NCBI RefSeq assembly: GCF_041432775.1
Contig: NZ_JAPWAG010000011.1
Coordinates: 15,883-79,882 of the forward strand
Source of the DNA: Pauljensenia sp902373545
Lineage (GTDB): Bacteria > Actinomycetota > Actinomycetes > Actinomycetales > Actinomycetaceae
Length of the DNA stretch: 64,000 nucleotides
Direction: 5' to 3'
A model generated the notes under the pieces. The model had not been told where the DNA came from. It saw only the letters and a program-made list of their open reading frames with translations, and made no database searches. Shown here in pieces: positions 29,387 to 37,923 of the stretch (within the stretch, counting starts at the first letter, position 1; each line of letters opens with the position of its first letter). The position numbers and the translations under genes are program-made.

Positions 29387-30302
29387 GCGCTTGAATCTCC
29401 TGCCAGGTTTTCGCGATCCCCTCGTCGAGCGGCGTCATTGTGAAGGGGCCAAATTCGTTGTTGACTCGTTCCGTGTTGAGCACGGATCCGAGCAGGTAGG
29501 TCGAGGGGGTGGGGATGTGCTCAATCGCGGGCGTCGTCCCGGTGACGCGCTCGATGGAGGCGACGATCTCGGAAACGGTGGTCTTGCGTCCCGATCCGAT
29601 GTTGTAGACGGAACGCGAGGCACCGCGCGCGATCATCGTGGAGACGATGGTCGCGAAGTCTTCCACGTAGATGTAGTCGCGGAACATGGAGCCGTCCCCC
29701 ATGACGGTCAGCGCCTCGCCGTTGAGCACGTGGCGCAGGAAGATCGGGATGATGCCCTGGCGCTTGTGCGGGTTCTGGCGCGTGCCGTATGGGTTCGAGA
29801 TGCGCAGCGACGTCGATTTCAGGTCATACTTGCGCGCGAAGAAGCGCATGTAGTTCTCGATGGTGAGCTTACCGATGCCGTAGGGGGACACCGGCAGGGT
29901 GCGATCGTCCTCGCAGTAGCTTTCCTTGTCCTGGTCGCCGTAGATCGTGCCGCCGCTCGAGGCGTAGTACACGTGGCCGACCCCGGCGTCCACGCACGCG
30001 CGGAACAGATCGATGCTGCCCTGGATGTTGGTGCGCACGTCCAGCGTCGGGTCGTTTTCGGCCGTCGCGGGATCCGTCGTGGAGAGCATATGCACGACGA
30101 CGTCCATGCCCGACACGGCGCGCGCGATGTCGTCGGTGTTCAGGAAGTTCCCGTCGAAGGCCTCGACTCCCGAGGCCTTCCAGTGCTCCCCGTTGCCGAA
30201 CATGTCGAAGGCGCGGATAAACGTGCCTTCCTGCGCGGCCAGCGCATCCACGAGGTGAGAGCCGAGGAAGCCATTTCCTCCGACCACCAGAATGTTAGGC
30301 AT
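29376..30302 (-). CDS. NAD-dependent sugar epimerase/dehydratase (extended SDR)
   Basis: The 308-residue protein has the dinucleotide motif GGNGFLGSH, the catalytic SSGGTIYG segment and YGIGK (YxxxK), plus SMFRDYIYVEDFATIV. It therefore most likely converts a nucleotide sugar by C4 epimerisation or dehydration. It is not a close GalE or RmlB by motif (the canonical galE is at 45032). The product probably feeds one of the adjacent glycosyltransferases. Its start overlaps the end of the WsaF gene by 8 bases. Confidence 0.87.
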   Translation of the reverse strand: MPNILVVGGNGFLGSHLVDALAAQEGTFIRAFDMFGNGEHWKASGVEAFDGNFLNTDDIARAVSGMDVVVHMLSTTDPATAENDPTLDVRTNIQGSIDLFRACVDAGVGHVYYASSGGTIYGDQDKESYCEDDRTLPVSPYGIGKLTIENYMRFFARKYDLKSTSLRISNPYGTRQNPHKRQGIIPIFLRHVLNGEALTVMGDGSMFRDYIYVEDFATIVSTMIARGASRSVYNIGSGRKTTVSEIVASIERVTGTTPAIEHIPTPSTYLLGSVLNTERVNNEFGPFTMTPLDEGIAKTWQEIQAHGY

Positions 30303-31569
30303 TCATGGCCCCCTCAAAATCGGAGACGAACTGGCGTCCGGAGTCTTCCCAGCTGAGCGTGGTGGCAGAGGCGGCGGCCTCGCGCGAACGCTCCACTTGG
30401 TCGGGGGCATCGACGACACGGATGATCTCCGTGGCCATGGCGCCGGGCGAGAGCGGAACGTAGTCGATGCACGGGTTATCGGAGACGAGCCTGTTGTTCG
30501 GCGCGTCGTTGACGACGGGGATCGTGCCGCACGAGGCCAGCTCGAGGGGGAGCAGCGACAGATTCGTCAGGCTCATGACCAGAGCGACCGCGCACTTGTT
30601 GTACAGGGGCGAGAGCTCCTCAAGGCTCATGGCACCGTGGTTGACGTACTCGAAGGGAACCTTCCACTCCGACACGTCCCAGCCAGCCATGTGGATGCGG
30701 ATGTCGGGGCGGCGCTTCTTGACGTCGGCCAGGACCATGCAGCCCAGCTCGAATCCGCGGCGCATGGTGACCGGGCGCGCGTAGAAGAAAACGTCCTTGC
30801 GGCGCTCATCGTTCGTGCGCTTGTACAGCGTCATCTCGGCGGCGAAGTCGAAGGGGTGGGTCGTCATGCCGTATTCGTCGTGGAGCTTGGTGGCCAGCCA
30901 CTTGCCCGCGGTGAATGCCTCGAAACCGAAGCGGTAGGTGTTTTCGGCGAGCTGGTTCTCCGAGCCGACCGGGTAGAACGAGGGCTCGAAGTCCTGGACG
31001 AAGTAGAAGCGGCGGGCGCGCGAGCGATCCAAGTAGGCGGGGTAGGCGGTTTCCCAGCCGGTCGCGAAGATCGCGTCGACGTCATCGCCGACGCCGACAG
31101 CCGGATCGTACAGGGCGTAGGTCGCCTTGAGGTTGGGATAGTTGCTGGAGCGATCGATCATGTCGCGCACGCGGTCGGCGTCGACGGGAATCGACTGGGA
31201 CCAGTAGAGGAAAATCTTGACCCGGTGGCCGGCGGCCTCCAGGTAGGACAGGAAACGGAAGATGTTCTGGTGTCCGCCGGAGGACTCCCCGGGGGGCGAC
31301 ATGATCCACGCCGTCACGTACGGGCCCTCGCCCACGGGGCGCGGATCCTTCTTCCAGTCAGGCTCGCTCACCCAGTCGAGGGCGGCGGCGTCAGCAAACT
31401 TGACGAGCATCCCAAGCGGGTACTGTCCCTTGCCTTTGCCCTTACCGGAGTTAGCAATCTGATTGCCCAGCCCCTGCAAGAGACGGGCTGCCGTCATGCG
31501 ACCCCCGTGTCGTTTGAGGTAGGAGGCACCCTTCGCGAACTTACGCACCAGCGGATTCGTCTGTGTCAT
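30295..31569 (-). CDS. WsaF-type rhamnosyltransferase
   Basis: The 424-residue protein fits the WsaF glycosyltransferase family, known from the S-layer glycan rhamnosyltransferase of Geobacillus. It carries WIMSPPGESSGGHQNIFRFL, YFVQDFEPSFYPVG, FFYARPVTMRRGFELG and SLTNLSLLPLELASCGTIPVV. The fold is GT-B. It probably adds rhamnose in the polymer built by this cluster, consistent with rmlB nearby. The start ATG is at 31569. Substrate specificity cannot be read from sequence. Confidence 0.85.
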   Translation of the reverse strand: MTQTNPLVRKFAKGASYLKRHGGRMTAARLLQGLGNQIANSGKGKGKGQYPLGMLVKFADAAALDWVSEPDWKKDPRPVGEGPYVTAWIMSPPGESSGGHQNIFRFLSYLEAAGHRVKIFLYWSQSIPVDADRVRDMIDRSSNYPNLKATYALYDPAVGVGDDVDAIFATGWETAYPAYLDRSRARRFYFVQDFEPSFYPVGSENQLAENTYRFGFEAFTAGKWLATKLHDEYGMTTHPFDFAAEMTLYKRTNDERRKDVFFYARPVTMRRGFELGCMVLADVKKRRPDIRIHMAGWDVSEWKVPFEYVNHGAMSLEELSPLYNKCAVALVMSLTNLSLLPLELASCGTIPVVNDAPNNRLVSDNPCIDYVPLSPGAMATEIIRVVDAPDQVERSREAAASATTLSWEDSGRQFVSDFEGAMNA

Positions 31570-31679
31570 GTTCGACAGTTTAGCGCCTGAGGGGATCGGA
31601 CTTGACCGAGGAGTGATCCATCCCTACCCCCAGCACTGTATCATTACTCACTTTTCAGCGTTTCCTGTGCGACAAGGAG

Positions 31680-32774
31680 TCAGCGAAGGTGAGCGCCGGC
31701 TCGGCGCGAATTGCGCGCGTGCCGGCGGCGCAAAGCACCCGGAATGGCGGCGATTCCCTGAGCGACACCGTGGGCAGCCGGACCGCGGAATCCGGCGCGC
31801 GCGGCTCGCACGACGGAGCGCACCAGCGCCGAGGTAATCACCTGCCACGAGGCGTGTTCGGCAGCGACGATCAGGCGGTTGCGGGCGTTGACACGAGCGA
31901 ACATGGGCGAGGTTGCGTCCGAGGAGGCCGCGTGCTCGTGGTCCACGACGGCCTGGCGCACGAAGCGCACGTCGTATCCGGCCTCGCGTAGCTTGTAGGA
32001 CAGGTCCGTGTCCTCGTAGTACATGAACAGGTCGGTGCGGATGCCGCCGACTTCCTCCCAGGCGTCGCGCCGGATCGCGCACGCGCCCCCGCAGATGCCG
32101 AAGACTTGTTCGGGGGCGGCGAGCTGTGCGACCGGCACCAGCCAGTCGCGGTCCTGGCCGTTGCCGGAAGAATCCACGATGTTACCGGTTGAGTTGACCA
32201 GGATTGCGCCCAGCCCGGCCCGGGCCTCGTCGTCACTGAGTCGCACCCAGCGCGTGGGACCGTTCCCGCTCAGGGCCACGGCCTCGTCGTCGCGCGCCTC
32301 GCGGTAGCGTCCGGCCAGGAGAATGAGGGCGGTCGTCGCCCCGACCATTGGGTCGGCCAGCGGGTCCAGGAGCGCGTCAAGAAAGCCGTCGCGCACCGTC
32401 GCGTCGTTGTTGAGCAGCACGAGAGCCCCCTCGCGCAGGTCGCTCGCCCCCGCCATGACGCCCGCGCCAAAGCCGTCGTTGACGCCCGCGTTGACGATCT
32501 CCACGGCGGCGCCGGGCGCGCTCGAGCCGGGGCCAGCGCCCGCGAGCGCGCGCAGCTCGGGCAGGTGCGCGGCCAGGACGTCGAGGGAGTCGTCCCCCGA
32601 GCCGTTGTCGACCAGGATCAGGGTGTCGCGCGCCCTCAGCTGAGGGGCGATCGACCGGGCGGCGCGCAGTGTCAGGGGCGCGTTTTTCCAGTTGACGAGG
32701 ACGACGCGGGCGCTGCGTCGCGCTCCCCTCCCCTGTCCCGTCGGCGCTGCGTTGTGGGTGGTCGGGGCGCTCAC
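31680..32774 (-). CDS. GT2 glycosyltransferase (WbbL-like)
   Basis: The 364-residue protein has RVVLVNWKNAPLTLRAARS, LVDNGSGDDSLDVL, LLNNDATVRDGFLDAL and MYYEDTDLSYKLREAGYDV, as in WbbL-like rhamnosyltransferases. It is translationally coupled to the upstream GT4 gene: GTG 32774 overlaps its stop in GTGA. An in-frame extension upstream to 33281 is a shadow of that gene. A positively charged Arg-rich C terminus could contact the membrane. Confidence 0.87.
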   Translation of the reverse strand: MSAPTTHNAAPTGQGRGARRSARVVLVNWKNAPLTLRAARSIAPQLRARDTLILVDNGSGDDSLDVLAAHLPELRALAGAGPGSSAPGAAVEIVNAGVNDGFGAGVMAGASDLREGALVLLNNDATVRDGFLDALLDPLADPMVGATTALILLAGRYREARDDEAVALSGNGPTRWVRLSDDEARAGLGAILVNSTGNIVDSSGNGQDRDWLVPVAQLAAPEQVFGICGGACAIRRDAWEEVGGIRTDLFMYYEDTDLSYKLREAGYDVRFVRQAVVDHEHAASSDATSPMFARVNARNRLIVAAEHASWQVITSALVRSVVRAARAGFRGPAAHGVAQGIAAIPGALRRRHARNSRRAGAHLR

Positions 32775-33889
32775 GGGGTCACCGCCAGGGACTCGTAGAG
32801 GCGGGAGTGGGCGGCCGCGGAGGCCTCCCACGTGTAGTCGCGGGCCCGCACGAGGCCGGCTGCGGCCAGGCGGTCGTGCTCGCGTCCCGCGGCGGCTTCC
32901 AGGGCGCCCGCGAGTGCATCGGGGTCGGTCGCCGGCACGAGGAGCCCCGCGTCTGTGCCCGTAATCTCGGCCATGCAGGTGTCGGCGGAGGTGACGACGG
33001 GCGTGCCGTGCGCCATGGCCTCGAGGACGGGAAGGCCGAAGCCCTCCCAGATCGAGGGGAAGGTGAAGACGCGCGCGCCCGCATACGCGCAGGCCAGGTC
33101 GGTGTCGTCCAGGCGACCCAGGACGTGGGTGCGCGCCTCGGGCAAGTCCCCCCATTCGGGGTCTTCGCCCCACCCGGCGGGCCCCACGAGGACCAGGTCG
33201 AGGTCCGTGGACGAGGCCATGGCTCGGTAGGCGCGCAGCAGCGTCGCCAGGTTTTTGCGCGGCTCGCGCGTGCCCACCCACAGGATGTAGGGTCGGGCCA
33301 GGCCGTGGCGGGCGCGGAAGTCCTCCACCTGAGCGTCGGTGACGGGCGTGTGGGTCAGGCCGTGGGGGATGACCGTGATGATGGACTCGTCGATGCCCGC
33401 CTCGACGCAGTCGCGCGCGGTGGCCTCGGAGGGGACGATGACCGCGTCGGCGCGGCGCTTGGTGATGTCCAGGGCGCGGTTAAAGTAGGCGGCCCCGTGG
33501 GCGGTGAAGTGGCTAGCATCGCGCAGGAAGGCGACGTCGTGGACGGTGACGGCCAACGGGAGCGACGTCGGGGGGATCGCCCAGGTGGTCGCGTGCAGGA
33601 CCTGCGCTCCCCTGCCCGAGCGCACGCCGAGCATCCGGTCCGCGCTGGGCATGGCGAGGCGATCCCAGGCGGCGTACAGCGCCCGGCGCGGCAACGCGGA
33701 GTTGAGCACAGGGATCGACAGTCCCACCTGCTGGGGGCTGGCCTCGTTTCTTCCGTGGCGCGCGGCGATACCCACGGCGCGCACCCCCTGGGATGCCAGG
33801 CGGGAGGCGACCTCTACGATGTATCGTCCCGAGCCACCGGGCACGGGCTGCCACATCTGTTCAACGACCATTCCGATGCGCACACTCAT
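32771..33889 (-). CDS. GT4 glycosyltransferase
   Basis: The 372-residue protein has the GT-B fold signatures GGSGRYIVEVASRL, LWVGTREPRKNLATLLRAYRA and FPSIWEGFGLPVLEAMAHGTPVV, the last carrying the E(x7)E nucleotide-sugar site. It is divergent from another GT4 gene (33981) with which it shares the same architecture. ATG 33889 is chosen because a TATCCT -10 box ends 6 bases upstream, consistent with leaderless translation; a farther ATG at 33915 is possible. Confidence 0.87.
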   Translation of the reverse strand: MSVRIGMVVEQMWQPVPGGSGRYIVEVASRLASQGVRAVGIAARHGRNEASPQQVGLSIPVLNSALPRRALYAAWDRLAMPSADRMLGVRSGRGAQVLHATTWAIPPTSLPLAVTVHDVAFLRDASHFTAHGAAYFNRALDITKRRADAVIVPSEATARDCVEAGIDESIITVIPHGLTHTPVTDAQVEDFRARHGLARPYILWVGTREPRKNLATLLRAYRAMASSTDLDLVLVGPAGWGEDPEWGDLPEARTHVLGRLDDTDLACAYAGARVFTFPSIWEGFGLPVLEAMAHGTPVVTSADTCMAEITGTDAGLLVPATDPDALAGALEAAAGREHDRLAAAGLVRARDYTWEASAAAHSRLYESLAVTP

Positions 33890-33895
33890 ATCTAC

Positions 33896-33901
33896 AGGAT
33901 A
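33896..33901 (-). promoter_or_regulatory. -10 box for leaderless GT4 gene
   Basis: TATCCT on the minus strand ends 6 bases before the ATG at 33889. No ribosome site lies between. Confidence 0.5.
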
Positions 33902-33942
33902 GTTGAGATGCATGTCAGAGTCTGCCCGGCCACGTCGTGGCA

Positions 33943-33948
33943 TACAAT
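33943..33948 (+). promoter_or_regulatory. -10 box upstream of GT4 gene at 33981
   Basis: TACAAT on the plus strand lies 32 bp before the start codon. A clear -35 was not found. Together with the minus-strand box this makes the 33890-33980 gap a divergent promoter region. Confidence 0.45.
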
Positions 33949-33980
33949 GAGAAAACCCCTCGCAACGACCGGAGATCATG

Positions 33981-35129
33981 ATGCCTTCCTCCCTGCCGTC
34001 CAAACCTGTCCACGTCCTCATGGACGCCACCGCGATCCCCGCGAATCTCGGCGGAGTGGGCCGCTACGTGGACGATCTGGTGCCCGAACTGGGGGCCCAG
34101 GGCGTTAAACTCACGATGGCGGTGCAAGAGCGCGACGCGGAGCACTTCGCCACGCGCCTGCCATCCGCTCGCATTATCCCGATTTCCCCTCGCTTCGAGT
34201 CTCGTCCGATGCGTTTCGCGTGGGAGCAGACGGGGTTGCCCTCGCTCATCCGCAAGGTCCGCCCCGACGTGCTCCACTCCCCCCACTACACCTGCCCGCA
34301 GTTCCCGGGCGTTCCCGTCGTCATCACGTTGCACGACGCGACCTTCTTCTCTCACCCGCAGGCGCACTCGCGCATGAAGCAGAAGTTCTTCACCTTCGCG
34401 ATCCGCCGCGCGATCCGCCGCGCTTCGGCCCTCGTGGTGCCCTCGGAGGCCACGCGCGACGAGACGATCAAGTACGCCGGCGGGCAGGCCTCGCAGTTCT
34501 ACGTCGCCTACCACGGCGTGGACCGGACGATCTTCCACCCCGTCGACGACGACGAGCGCGCCCGCGTCAAGAAGTCCCTGGGCCTGGAGGGCCAGGAGTA
34601 CATCGGCTTCCTCGGCACCCTGGAACCGCGTAAGAACGTGCCGAACCTGGTGCGCGGCTGGACCAGGGCCGTCGCCGACATGCCGAACCCGCCCGCGCTG
34701 GTCCTGGCCGGCGGCAAGGGGTGGGACGAGGACATCGACCCCGCCCTGGCCTCGGTCCCCTCGCACCTGACGGTGCTGCGCCCCGGCTACCTGCCCTTGG
34801 AGGACCTGCCCGGTTTCCTCTCCGGCTGCGTCGTGCTGGCCTACCCCTCGATCGCCGAGGGCTTTGGTCTGCCCGTCCTGGAGGCCATGAGCTGCGGCGC
34901 CGCGACGCTGACCACCCGCCTGACCTCCCTGCCCGAGGTCGGCGGCGACGCCGTCGCCTACTGCGACATCACACCCGATTCGATTGCCGAGGCCCTCACC
35001 GACCTGATGAACGATCCGGCGCGCCGCGCGCAGCTGGGCCAGGCAGCCATCGCCCGCTCCGAGGAGTTCACCTGGGAGCGCGCCGCCCTTGTCCATGCGC
35101 AGGCCTTCCGCGCCGCAGCCGGGCGCTGA
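33981..35129 (+). CDS. GT4 glycosyltransferase
   Basis: The 382-residue protein has a GT-B fold: VHVLMDATAIPANLGGVGRYVDDLV, FLGTLEPRKNVPNLVRGW and YPSIAEGFGLPVLEAMSCGAATLT, with the E(x7)E donor site. It is similar in length and motifs to the divergent GT4 at 32771, suggesting an old duplication. ATG 33981 has CGGAG about six bases upstream; ATG 33978 is equally in frame but too near the ribosome site. It leads a two-gene transcript with the DUF2142 membrane protein. Confidence 0.88.
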   Translation: MPSSLPSKPVHVLMDATAIPANLGGVGRYVDDLVPELGAQGVKLTMAVQERDAEHFATRLPSARIIPISPRFESRPMRFAWEQTGLPSLIRKVRPDVLHSPHYTCPQFPGVPVVITLHDATFFSHPQAHSRMKQKFFTFAIRRAIRRASALVVPSEATRDETIKYAGGQASQFYVAYHGVDRTIFHPVDDDERARVKKSLGLEGQEYIGFLGTLEPRKNVPNLVRGWTRAVADMPNPPALVLAGGKGWDEDIDPALASVPSHLTVLRPGYLPLEDLPGFLSGCVVLAYPSIAEGFGLPVLEAMSCGAATLTTRLTSLPEVGGDAVAYCDITPDSIAEALTDLMNDPARRAQLGQAAIARSEEFTWERAALVHAQAFRAAAGR

Positions 35130-35165
35130 TCCCCGGAGCACAGTCACAGCAAGGATTCTTTCTCC

Positions 35166-36968
35166 ATGACGACATCTGACCATTCCCAGGACTCCGAGCT
35201 CGCCCGAGGCGAGGAGCGCGCTTCGGACGCGGACCTGCCCCAGGAGGCCGACGCGCCCCGCGAGGCGGCTCGTCCCACCGACGAGGCTCGTCCCACCGAC
35301 GAGGCCCGCCCCGCCACAGAGGAACACCTCGCCAAGGAGGAGCGCAGCGCCCCCGAGGAAGCCCTCGCGCGCCAGGGCCGTGCCTCCCGCGAGGAACGCC
35401 CCAAACAGGACGAGCGCACACGGCAGGCCCCGGCGCAGCACTCGGCTCCGGCGCAGCACTCGGCCCCGTCCGCGCGCCGCTTCGGGCTGCCCGTGCGCGC
35501 CTGGCGCATCATTGGCGTCATCGGCCTCGTCCTATCGGTGTGCGGCGTGGGCGCCGCGTGGGCCGTGTCCTCCCCCCTGGGCGCGTCCCCGGACGACGAC
35601 TATCACCTGGGTTCCATCTGGTGTCCTCCCCCGCTGAGCGAGTCCGGCTGTTCGACCGGCTACACGGACCGCGGCACGTTCGGCCCGGTCGTTCCCGAGT
35701 CCGTTTCCTCCACGAAGGTCGCTTGCTACGCCTTCCACGGCGAGGATTCCGCCGTGTGTGCGCTCAACAACTCCGACGACCGCACGATGGTCACCGACCG
35801 GTGGGACGACGGCAACTACCCGTGGGGCTACTACCAGTTCCATCACCATTTCATCGCCCACGACGCCGACCGGGCGGGTGTGACGATGCGTCTTATCAAC
35901 ATTGGTATCGCGATCGTCTTGATCGGCGCCATCGGCGCGCTCATGCCCAGCGCCATGCGCCGCGGCTACGTCTTGGCGATTCCGGCCGCGTGGACGCCCA
36001 TGGGCATCTACTTCATCGCGTCCAACAACCCCTCCTCGTGGGCCTTCACCGGTGTCTTCGCGTTCGCGGCCGGCCTGTGGGCTGCCACGCAGTCGCTCGG
36101 CTGGCGCCGCTGGTGCCTGAACGGCGCGGCCGCGCTGGGTGCCGTCCTGGCGTGCACGTCGCGCGGCGACTCGGCCTTCTTCCTGTTCGTCGTCACCGCC
36201 GCGCTGGCCTTCGCGGTGCGCTGGCGTCGAGATCGTTGGCCCGAGGCGCTGCTCGCCGTCGTCTCCTCGATCATCGGCATCATCATCATGCGCTCCACGA
36301 ACGTGGCCTCCACCCACCTGGCCACGGCGGAGGGTGAGCCGCGTTCGCTGATCTCACTGATCGGCGACAACATGTCCTACCTGCCCCAGTACCTCGCCGG
36401 TTTCTACGGCTACCGCTGGGGTCCGGGTTGGCTCGACGTGGACTACAACGGCTCCGTGTCCACGGTTGGCCTCGTGATCGCCGGCGCCGTGTTTGTCGCC
36501 GGTGCGCGCACGTGGTCGTGGCGCAAGGCGATGACGCTGCTCATGCTGGTCGGCGCAATGGCGGGCGTGCCCACGCTCCTCGGCATTCTCCAGGGCTTCA
36601 ACAACGTCGCGACCTACCAGCCTCGCTACATGATGCCGCTGTGGATCGTCTTCCTCTTCTTCATGCTGACGATGGAGCGCCGCGAGCGTACCCTCTCGCG
36701 CCCGCAGGCGGCTGCTGTGGGAGTGCTGCTGGTGGGCACGCATTTCTGGGCGCTCTTCGTGCTGCTGCTGCGCTACACGCACGGATCCTCGGTCCTCATG
36801 TTCAACATGAGCAAGACGGCCGTGTGGTGGTGGCCGGGCGCGCCCGTTGGCCCGAACATGGTCTGGGCGCTCGGCACGGTGTGCTTCGCGGCGGCCATCA
36901 CGTTCGGGCTCCTGCTCACTCGCGAAGAAGTCGACGAGAAGCCCCGAACCGAGGCCGTCGAGGCCTGA
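35166..36968 (+). CDS. DUF2142 family membrane protein with charged N-terminal tail
   Basis: The 600-residue protein starts with a highly charged, Glu/Arg/Ala-rich cytoplasmic region (about 1-110) containing PTDEAR and QHSAPA repeats. It continues with 10-12 membrane helices. The first external loop carries SPDDDYHLGSIWC and later GYYQFHHHF, the pattern of DUF2142 proteins found in polysaccharide clusters. The acidic DDD after the first helix is where GT-C glycosyltransferases keep their catalytic Asp, so a role in adding sugars from a lipid donor outside the membrane is plausible but unproven. Confidence 0.82.
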   Translation: MTTSDHSQDSELARGEERASDADLPQEADAPREAARPTDEARPTDEARPATEEHLAKEERSAPEEALARQGRASREERPKQDERTRQAPAQHSAPAQHSAPSARRFGLPVRAWRIIGVIGLVLSVCGVGAAWAVSSPLGASPDDDYHLGSIWCPPPLSESGCSTGYTDRGTFGPVVPESVSSTKVACYAFHGEDSAVCALNNSDDRTMVTDRWDDGNYPWGYYQFHHHFIAHDADRAGVTMRLINIGIAIVLIGAIGALMPSAMRRGYVLAIPAAWTPMGIYFIASNNPSSWAFTGVFAFAAGLWAATQSLGWRRWCLNGAAALGAVLACTSRGDSAFFLFVVTAALAFAVRWRRDRWPEALLAVVSSIIGIIIMRSTNVASTHLATAEGEPRSLISLIGDNMSYLPQYLAGFYGYRWGPGWLDVDYNGSVSTVGLVIAGAVFVAGARTWSWRKAMTLLMLVGAMAGVPTLLGILQGFNNVATYQPRYMMPLWIVFLFFMLTMERRERTLSRPQAAAVGVLLVGTHFWALFVLLLRYTHGSSVLMFNMSKTAVWWWPGAPVGPNMVWALGTVCFAAAITFGLLLTREEVDEKPRTEAVEA

Positions 36969-36978
36969 TCCTCCTTCG

Positions 36979-37016
36979 CGCGCCCAGGCGTCTGCTGTGC
37001 AGGCTGCCTGGGCGCG
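36979..37016 (+). terminator. Terminator after DUF2142 gene
   Basis: An 11-bp perfect inverted repeat, CGCGCCCAGGC (36979-36989) with GCCTGGGCGCG (37006-37016), lies 10 bp after the stop codon and is followed by TTCGTCT. Confidence 0.75.
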
Positions 37017-37076
37017 TTCGTCTGCCCAGGCGAGGCCGTGGCGGGCTGCACCCACCGCACATAGTTCCCCCACAAT

Positions 37077-37185
37077 GTCGCACGTAATTTGGGTCCCCTC
37101 ACTTTTCTTAGGGATCGAGAAAACCGCATGATTCCAACGATCAGATTTCAAATCCTGAAATACTCCCGGGGGAATTACGTGCGAC
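37077..37185. mobile_element. MITE-like element, copy 1
   Basis: A 109-bp segment bounded by GTCGCACGTAATT and AATTACGTGCGAC, a 13-bp perfect terminal inverted repeat. The interior shares GAGAAAACCGCA and ATTCCAACG with copy 2. There is no coding capacity. A terminal-inverted-repeat element without transposase is the simplest reading. Confidence 0.65.
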
Positions 37186-37309
37186 TTTTCTGGCTCTTCG
37201 CATTGTGGGGTGTGGGGGTGGTGTTCGAAGCGTCCCGGGGATTGTGGACAGTGTCGTGGGACGACGACCGAACACAGGAGCTCGCCTCGGGAGCCTCAAC
37301 AACCAAAAC

Positions 37310-37417
37310 TCGCACGTAATTTGGGTACCCTAACTTTTCATAGGTATCGAGAAAACCGCAGAATTCCAACGGTGCGATTTCAATGTTTGAAATACGTGTC
37401 GGGGAATTACGTGCGAC
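37310..37417. mobile_element. MITE-like element, copy 2
   Basis: A 108-bp second copy in the same orientation, 124 bp downstream of copy 1, bounded by TCGCACGTAATT and AATTACGTGCGA(C). Interior differences from copy 1 are scattered, so the copies are diverged rather than freshly duplicated. Confidence 0.65.
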
Positions 37418-37461
37418 ATTTCTGAGGAACCACAACATGAGACGCCACAAAGACCCAAGCG

Positions 37462-37515
37462 GAAGACAACTCAAGCACAGAAGACAACCCAAGCCCGGAA
37501 GACAACCCAAGCACA
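37462..37515. repeat. 18-bp tandem array (three units)
   Basis: The unit GAAGACAACCCAAGCACA occurs three times with one to three changes; a partial fourth copy follows. It lies immediately downstream of MITE-like copy 2. Confidence 0.8.
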
Positions 37516-37568
37516 GAAGACCCCCACAACCCCGACAGCCGCCACAACCGCCACAAGCACGGGGGCGC

Positions 37569-37614
37569 TGCACCCGTTACGTGGCGGTGCACCCGTTACG
37601 TGGCGGTGCACCCG
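37569..37614. repeat. 19-bp tandem repeat (2.4 units)
   Basis: The unit TGCACCCGTTACGTGGCGG is present twice exactly (37569-37587 and 37588-37606), followed by the first eight bases of a third. Confidence 0.85.
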
Positions 37615-37923
37615 AACAGAAGAGGTGCATTGCCTACGGATCGGGTGCAGCGCCCCAACACACAAGAACAAACGCGGAACTGGCACACCGAACCACTCAC
37701 CGCCACACCCCTCCATGCGCACCTGGACCCTACTGGCGGCAGGATGGGCACACCGCCCACGCCACCACCTGCACTCCGGCCCACTCCGACCCACTCCGAC
37801 ACCTCCTACACCCTTACATGCGAAGAGCCGGGAAAGACGCGGAACGAGCGGGGCCCCGGCGACGTCGCGAGAAGCGCTCCGCACGGCCGGGTGCGGGCCA
37901 GGGTTCGGCCAGCGGGCGCTGGC

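Larger units (their letters stand above)
37017..37923. repeat. Gene-free stretch with mobile-element-like and tandem repeats
   Basis: No gene is supported here. The stretch holds two copies of a ~108-bp element with inverted ends, three 18-bp AC-rich tandem units (37462-37515), a 19-bp tandem (37569-37614), and CACTCCGACC-type short repeats near 37775-37800. Open frames across it consist of low-complexity peptides and shift with the repeats. The AC-rich composition between 37420 and 37560 differs from the neighbouring genes. Confidence 0.7.

Noticed and set aside
37462..37614. Possible CRISPR array
   Set aside because: The 18-19-bp units are contiguous with no spacers, and no cas genes are present.
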